A stretch of DNA of 64,000 nt from Catonia carolina (Eukaryota > Arthropoda > Insecta > Hemiptera > Achilidae): assembly GCA_035578175.1 (NCBI GenBank), contig JAQMRL010000006.1, positions 60,319,001 to 60,383,000 of the forward strand. Direction: 5' to 3'. The position numbers were made by a program, and so were the translations under genes. The notes below the pieces were generated by a model, which saw nothing but the letters and a program-made list of their open reading frames with translations, was not told where the DNA came from and did not search any database. Of the stretch, positions 58,685-64,000 are shown one piece after another; within the stretch, counting starts at the first letter, position 1; every line of letters begins with the position of its first letter.

Positions 58685-58740
58685 CAAATTTATTAGACTG
58701 TGTGTGTGTGTGGGTGTGTTTGTGTGTGCGCGCGCGCACG
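58685..58740. repeat. (TG)n/(CG)n microsatellite
   Basis: Alternating TG and CG dinucleotides with interruptions. Alternating purine-pyrimidine sequence; no attached R copy here. Confidence 0.8.
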
Positions 58741-59055
58741 TATATATTGAAATACTTGCAATTTACTTATTTAATTTGAAGGAAAATATTATTATCATTA
58801 ATTTCTTTAACTAAGTACGTAGCCAATACATACGGTTGGCACTAGAGTGACATACTTTTTTACACAATGTATTGTGTCCTTCGGTAATTTTTGTTCAATC
58901 CTTAAGGCAAAAATATATCTTAGGGAAAGGAGTATCTCTAAGGAACAGAATTTCAACACTCTAAAAATCAGGAAGTTAAAAATATAGTGACCAGTCAGTC
59001 TTCTTCTGTATTTATTGATTTTTAGTCAATTATATTGATCCCAAAAATTAAATAA

Positions 59056-59845
59056 AAAATCTGGTGTGAAGCATACACGACTTCTCTTGAAAATATAAAA
59101 AATTAACAATATAACATACGTTTAATCATAAGTAAACAACGTAAAATTAAAAACAAAACCTAATTATAATCATGAGTAAATGACACAAAATGAAAATTAA
59201 CTACTGTTCGACTTAAAAGTAACGTTAATCACTAAGCGATGATAAACTAGCCTCTGCAGAAAAAAATGAAACGTTGGAGGGTTTTTAATTGTTTTTAACA
59301 CTGATTACATTGACTTGTGTTCGCAATATTACAAAATTCCAATTTATCGATTTTGATGAGAAAAATTCAGAAAAACATAAACTGACGCCTTAACTAAGCG
59401 TTGCAGAACACAACACTTAAAATAACAGTTGTAATTTTTTTATTTAATTTTTTTTATTTCAAACGTTTTTTACAACGCTTATTTTGGTGTCAATTAGTGA
59501 TTTTCTGTATTTTTCTCATCAAAATCGGTAAAACCGAGATTTTCAAGATTACAGCCTTATAACGAATTTACCGACCACAGTGTATATAACCAACGTTTGG
59601 AAAATTTAAAAAAAATAGCCTAAAATTTTTATATTTTTTTCTACAGAGTAGTTCATTTAAGCGTCAAATTAGTGATTTTACGTATTAATAAGTTTTACAG
59701 AGGTTGATTTTCATTTTTCGTCATTCACTTAAGATATTAGCTATGTTTTCAATTTTACATTGTTTACTCATGATTACACATAGGTAATATTTAAAAATAT
59801 CTTTGGCAAGAAAAAGTCACGTGAGTGTTTCACACCAGTATTTTT
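59056..59845. repeat. head-to-head inverted pair of family R 3' segments
   Basis: 59056-59435 is minus orientation (AAATCTGGTGTGAAGCATAC ... AAACTGACGCCTTAACTAAG). 59440-59845 is plus orientation (TTTACAACGCTTATTTTGGT ... GTGAGTGTTTCACACCAGTA). Both halves are diverged. This makes an 0.8-kb fold-back whose ends are TCTGGTGTGAA and its inverse. Confidence 0.6.
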
Positions 59846-59848
59846 ATT

Positions 59849-60228
59849 GTTGTTTAGGTCATCAGCTGGTTTGAATCTAGAGGGTTTACTAAGTAAAACT
59901 AGGAGTAAATAGGTTTACCATTGTCTTCCTCACTGAATGGAAAAGTATATACTTATCAGCATACCGGGCCCTCCGAAAAGCATCTACTTTCCACCCTGCA
60001 AATGACACCTTCACTTCATTCACCACAGAGTCTAGCTGTATAATGAAATTCATTACACTCACAGGAGATAACTGTGACTAGTGTCTTTTAAACCTCTACC
60101 TCTTCTGTTTTTAAATGCTTCAGTCATGTATTAGCCATGTGGTAAGAAACAGAACTATTTTTATTGCAGCCCTTGAACTAGCCAGTCGAGTGCAAATAAT
60201 TTAACATACCACCTGCCTGTTATGGGCA
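59849..60228 (-). mobile_element. SINE_A copy
   Basis: Inserted directly after the R 3' end. Slightly truncated central parts, and TTTTTATT/TTTTATT flanks form a short imperfect duplication. Confidence 0.75.
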
Positions 60229-60749
60229 AATGTTTTATTACTAAGTTTAATTTTGTGAAGAAAAAAGTTAAATGTTATTCTGGTAAAACGTTCACTGAAA
60301 AGTTCTAGAGCAATTTACTGAATTATTTTTTTTATTATAAGCTAAAGTATAGGACACACGAAAAGAAGTTATTAAATGAAATATTTATAGTGAAGAATAT
60401 TTACAAAATTGTCCGTAGTAACGGATTTGTGTACACTTACATAGGGTGCGTAACTACAACACTGTTTTAACCCCAAACTGCGGCGTGGCGCCTTCTGCGT
60501 ACCAATCAATACAAAATGCGTTCCGTGTAGTCACGGGCCCACGTTGTACCAGGCACACGTTGCCCCTTATACACTAGCACTCGTGCGCCCTATCCATTAT
60601 CCGACTACATTATGATACACAAATTATCTAATTTACACAAAATACCGTACTAAGGCATAACTTATACACGCACAGGTGTTTACATGGCAACGCTAAATGT
60701 GTTTACATTCGCATACAACGAAAAACTACTTCCGAGTCAGTTAAAATGA
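60229..60749. other. unassigned segment with a GC-richer core
   Basis: 60420-60600 is the least AT-rich stretch outside repeats (CTGCGGCGTGGCGCCTTCTG, CACGGGCCCACGTTGTACCA). No ORF is convincing. It might be regulatory or an upstream non-coding exon. Confidence 0.3.
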
Positions 60750-61526
60750 AAACAATCTGGTGTGAAACACACACAACTTTCTCTTGCCAATGCAAATAAT
60801 TAACAATAAACCTAACATTAGTAATAAAAGATTAGATATAAACAAAAAATAACCTCAAAAACATAACCTTATTTTAATCATGAGTGAAAGACGCAAAATG
60901 AAAATCAACCTCACTTTGGCTTAAAAATACGGAAAATCACTCTTTCACGCTAAACTAGGCTCTGTAGAGAAAAATTCTCTAAATAAAAGTTGTAGATCTT
61001 TTAATTTTCTATAAAATTTATTATATACACTTTTGTTGTAAATGCATTCTAAGGGCGAAATCTTAAAAAATAGATTTTTCACACGTTTTCGTGAGAAAAA
61101 AATCAGAAAATCGCTAATTACTGCTAAACTAAGCGTTATACAAAAAAATGTTTGAAATAAAAGTTGTAGAATTTTAAATTCTCTACAACTTTTATTATAT
61201 AAATTTTTGCGCTTAATTGCCTATTAAAGCCGTAATCTTAAAAAAACTATGTTTTTACGTGAAAACAGCCTCACCCAGAATTTCAGCAAACATGACGCCT
61301 ACCTTATCTTTTAGAGAATAAAAAATTGAGTAAACCAGGTGATTTTTAAAAAAATCGTAGGACCAGTTTTTGAGAAAATTGCAAAAAAAAATGAAAAATT
61401 ATACGAATAAACTACTACTTCCGGTTGACCGATTTTGATGAAAATGTTCGTGTCGGGTCCGGTAGTAGTATGTAACTTAAGTTTCAAGTTTCAAGTTCGT
61501 ACGATATTCCGTTCTTGAGATATTTT

Positions 61527-61609
<83 letters not shown>

Positions 61610-61772
61610 CACACACACGGACACACACACAGACCAATGGCTAAAAACATGTTTTTTGGGTTCAGGGGGTCTGAAAACGTGTACATCCGGTGAAAACTCG
61701 ATTTCGAAAAATCGACATGAAAACAATACTTTCCTTCCTCTATATTCATATAGGCAAGAGAAAGTAAAAATA
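60750..61772 (-). repeat. repeat family R, copy 14
   Basis: ACAATCTGGTGTGAAACACA to TATAGGCAAGAGAAAGTAAA. Complete. Holds the longest microsatellite (CA)n/(CG)n at 61530-61632. Chance open frames across the repeat give Thr-His or Val-Cys runs. Confidence 0.85.
61530..61632. repeat. (CA)n microsatellite with (CACG) block
   Basis: About 50 alternating dinucleotides. Lies at the same internal position of the R unit as the shorter tracts in the other R copies, so it is an internal, expandable part of that family. Confidence 0.95.
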
Positions 61773-62000
61773 AAACTGGTATTCTTTTGCCAATGTAAAT
61801 AATGAAAAATACCCTATGTTTAATCATTAGAAAATAATGTAAAATGAAAAACATAATGTTAATCATATGTGAATGACAAAATGAAAATCGATCTATGTCG
61901 AGTTAAATATAAGGGAAATCGCTAATTGACGCTAAACTAGGCTCTTTACAAGAAAATTCTAAAAATAAAAGTTGTAGATTTTTGTAAAACTTTAAGAATA
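61773..62000 (-). repeat. partial family R fragment
   Basis: TTCTTTTGCCAATGTAAATA, GACGCTAAACTAGGCTCTTT and AAATAAAAGTTGTAGATTTT match the beginning of R in minus orientation, directly following a full copy. Confidence 0.55.
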
Positions 62001-62631
62001 CACATATTTAGATAAATAATCTACCTCTTTTCTTAACTGACGTTCCTTGAAGAGAAAATCAAACGTCAGACGACGTTTTGCACGCGGATGACGTTAATTT
62101 AATTAACTATTGGAAGCATGTGAAGGATTTGGATGAAATAATAAAAAATGAATTTAATTTGACCAAATTTAATTTAATTTGTTATTACCATAAAATACAG
62201 GATATTTATTTTCACGTTCTAAGTATATCACTAGCTGTAAACCAATGGTCAAATTGTTAGTGTTTCATTTATACTCTGACTTGAGCAGGAAGTAGCAAGT
62301 CTGCAAAAAATTATCACGAGTACTTTTTATCCTCCGAAAACTCAGACCTTTACTCCCCTTAAATGTACTGCTGTCGATTTATTTTTCACTTTTCCAGAGG
62401 CACATTACCTATGGCATTCATTTAAGGGGTCATACCTCTTTAGCTTACAAAATTTTGTTGGCTCAAAAAAGCAGTACGAATAATACTTAACAAACCTTCG
62501 TGTGAGCATTGCTAACATCTTTACAAGGAATTAGAAATTATGCCAGTTTATAAATTGATACATCTTTTATTCGCTGTTATACATAAAAAACAACTTGAAT
62601 ACGTATCAGCTAAGGTCTGATGTCCACGAAT

Positions 62632-63017
62632 GTTGTTTAGGTCATCAGCCGAAAGGCTGGTTTGAACCTGTAGAGGTTTTACTATGTAAAACGAGGAGTG
62701 AGGTGGTTTACCATGGCCTTCCTCATTAAATGTAAAAGTACGCTTATCAGCATCCAGACCCTCTGAAAATCACATCTTCACTTAATTAACCACAGAGTCT
62801 GGCTTTATAATGAAATTCATTACTTTCAGAGAAGATATCTCTGATTAGTGTCTTTTACACCTCTACCTCTTCTGTTCTTAAATGATTCAGTCATTTAATT
62901 GGCTTACCATGTGATAAGAAACAAAATTATTTATTTTAGCCCTGCAACGAACAGATTGAGTGTAAATAATTTGACACTCCACTTGTATGTTATGGGCATA
63001 AATGGCTGTTAAGGGAA
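62632..63017 (-). mobile_element. SINE_A copy with 9-bp target-site duplication and longer 5' end
   Basis: TCCACGAAT at 62623-62631 and 63018-63026. Beyond the usual 5' limit (complement of TGTTATGGGC) it has about 25 extra bases (ATAAATGGCTGTTAAGGGA on plus), so most other copies may be slightly 5'-truncated. It splits a LINE end. Confidence 0.85.
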
Positions 63018-63406
63018 TCCACGAATTTGAAACTAAATTTAGGACAGATCTTGGACGTTCCACGTAATCGGTTGAGGGTTACATGCCGTAATGTTTTTAC
63101 ATAAGGATTAAAAATATTTAATAAATTGCCTTTAGCAGCTAGGACGGTACTAATAAAAACTTCAGGTCACAAATTCGCTCCTGGTTGATGGAGAAGCCGT
63201 TTCATAAGAGAGAAGAATTTTTTGCACGTCGGGTTGACACAGCTTTTCGATTATAATAGTCAGTTTTATTATTGTATGTTTTTTTATAAATGTACTACAT
63301 TGATTGAAATTTGTATTATTAATTTATGTATATTTTAATCTAATTTGTATTGTTTGTAAATTGTATTGACGCATTCTATTCCGTGTTAACAGTCATTCAA
63401 TAAAGA

Positions 63407-63412
<6 letters not shown>

Positions 63413-63451
<39 letters not shown>
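63413..63451. repeat. (TTA)n microsatellite, LINE tail
   Basis: About 12 trinucleotides ending the LINE at 62380-63451. Confidence 0.85.
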
Positions 63452-63670
63452 GGCGAATTCTCCTTGGATAGAAGACGTTAAGCATCATGACTCAGTTTCG
63501 TCATTTGTTTTTCTTATTGGTCCAGTAGGCCTTCATTGTTTCCGAGAAAGCTTTTTTGCGGTTTTCAGACCACTTTGGTCTAAACTGCTTCTCTCTTGAG
63601 GGCTCTGAAACTTTCCACTTGTCTACCTTGTGACGGAATAAGTTTTTATTAAAAATTTCAGTTTGATGTA

Positions 63671-64000
63671 CGAGGCGTGTTTTTTAAGTAAGTACCGTTT
63701 TGCGATTCCGCCGCCGCAGCGCTACGGTCGGCGTTCCGCGCATGCGCGCTGGTTACCTACATCTCTTGTCTACGCACTGACGCCATTACAGTCTGATTCT
63801 TCATTGTATACGTTGTTTACTGAGTGTTTAAGATGCCTCCGACAATCGTGAGTCCCGCTGATTGTGAAGTACGGGCTGTTATACGATTTCTTAGTGCTAA
63901 AGGCGTAAAACCGATCGATATTCATCGTGAGATCGTTGAAGTTTACGGACAAAACATTATGAGTGATGGAATGGTAAGGAAATGGGTGAGAGCATTTAAA
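63671..64000 (+). mobile_element. mariner-type transposon, left part, runs off window
   Basis: After TA (63669-63670) comes CGAGGCGTGTTTTTTAAGTA, a mariner-like terminal sequence, then a ~160-bp leader and an open transposase start. The sequence is continuous to the end of the window, so integrity cannot be judged. Confidence 0.7.
63833..64000 (+). CDS. mariner-like transposase N terminus (incomplete at window edge)
   Basis: 56 uninterrupted codons from MPPTIVSPADCEVRAVIRFL, then GVKPIDIHREIVEVYGQNIM and SDGMVRKWVRAFK. This is the HTH_48-type DNA-binding region common to mariner transposases (I.FL..KG..P..IH.E....YG.....S....KW...FK). It is a different lineage from the copy at 28075. The ATG was chosen because it immediately precedes the domain. 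No defect is visible in the available part. Confidence 0.75.
   Translation, partial: MPPTIVSPADCEVRAVIRFLSAKGVKPIDIHREIVEVYGQNIMSDGMVRKWVRAFK

Larger units (their letters stand above)
62380..63451 (+). pseudogene. LINE 3' end (CR1/jockey-like), split by SINE_A
   Basis: Frames read THYLWHSFKGSYLFSLQNFV-like codons that in another frame give LAYKILLAQKKAVRIILNKP, then LYKELEIMPVYKLIHLLFAV. After SINE_A come FRTDLGRS, NRLRVTCRNVF and IFNKLPLAARTVL. The blocks QKKAIRII, LF..LGIMP.YSLY, NRLR and FNKLP are typical of this LINE tail. It ends with AATAAAGAGTTATTATTATT, a polyadenylation-like signal and (TTA)n tail. Stops and frameshifts throughout. Confidence 0.65.

Noticed and set aside
61477..61866. 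Open frames with Val-Cys or Thr-His runs
   Set aside because: They are translations of the (CA)n tract in family R; the same happens at 46111, 49120 and 55343.

Overview
This 64-kb window is eukaryotic nuclear DNA, most likely from an insect or close arthropod relative. It is AT-rich, has one multi-exon gene with GT-AG introns, and carries a dense load of arthropod-type transposable elements (mariner DD34D, a DD41D mariner relative, piggyBac, Tigger/pogo, hAT, Helitron, several LINEs and SINEs). The species cannot be named from sequence alone.

The only host gene I can support is on the minus strand, spanning at least 673..47794. It is the 5' part of sprint (spri), the insect RIN-family (Ras and Rab interactor) Rab5 guanine-nucleotide exchange factor. 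I assembled 15 coding exons by hand. All reading frames join through GT-AG junctions into about 943 codons without a stop. They cover a start codon, an SH2 domain with its FVVR phosphotyrosine-binding arginine, a long Ser/Pro/Asn-rich linker with a poly-proline SH3-ligand motif, and the first residues leading into the RIN-homology region. The VPS9 (GEF) and Ras-association domains must lie beyond the left edge of the window. The order from the 5' end is: 47.7 kb (start), 40.3 and 37.2 kb (SH2), 33.0 kb, then linker exons at 30.5, 25.7, 22.6, 16.7, 13.3, 11.3, 9.2, 6.3, 4.3, 2.1 and 0.7 kb.

Almost everything else is repeats within its introns and upstream. 0-25 kb: LINE 3' ends, small MITEs, a Helitron, SINEs and a Tigger relic. 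25-31 kb: a decayed LINE, then a mariner with a piggyBac-type element inside it. 31-46 kb: SINEs, a roughly 120-bp minisatellite (35.0-36.1 kb), a nearly intact DD41D element (38.1-39.5 kb), and palindromic elements with hammerhead-ribozyme-like cores (36.3, 39.5 and 41.6 kb). 46-64 kb, upstream of the spri start: mostly an unclassified ~0.95-kb repeat family (called R here), a four-level nest of insertions at 54.0-56.8 kb, LINE fragments, and the start of another mariner at the right edge.

The most interesting non-gene signal is the set of fold-back elements. One (41551..42008) has a 12-bp target-site duplication and carries a CUGAUGA / palindromic stem / GAAA / palindromic stem III / stem I arrangement on both arms, facing outward. 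This suggests a small retroelement, possibly related to Penelope-like elements, that uses minimal hammerhead-like ribozymes. Other notable points are a large fold-back that shares terminal sequence with the DD41D element, a SINE whose 3' tail matches the local LINE, and repeated hAT insertion at one CTCTAGAG site.
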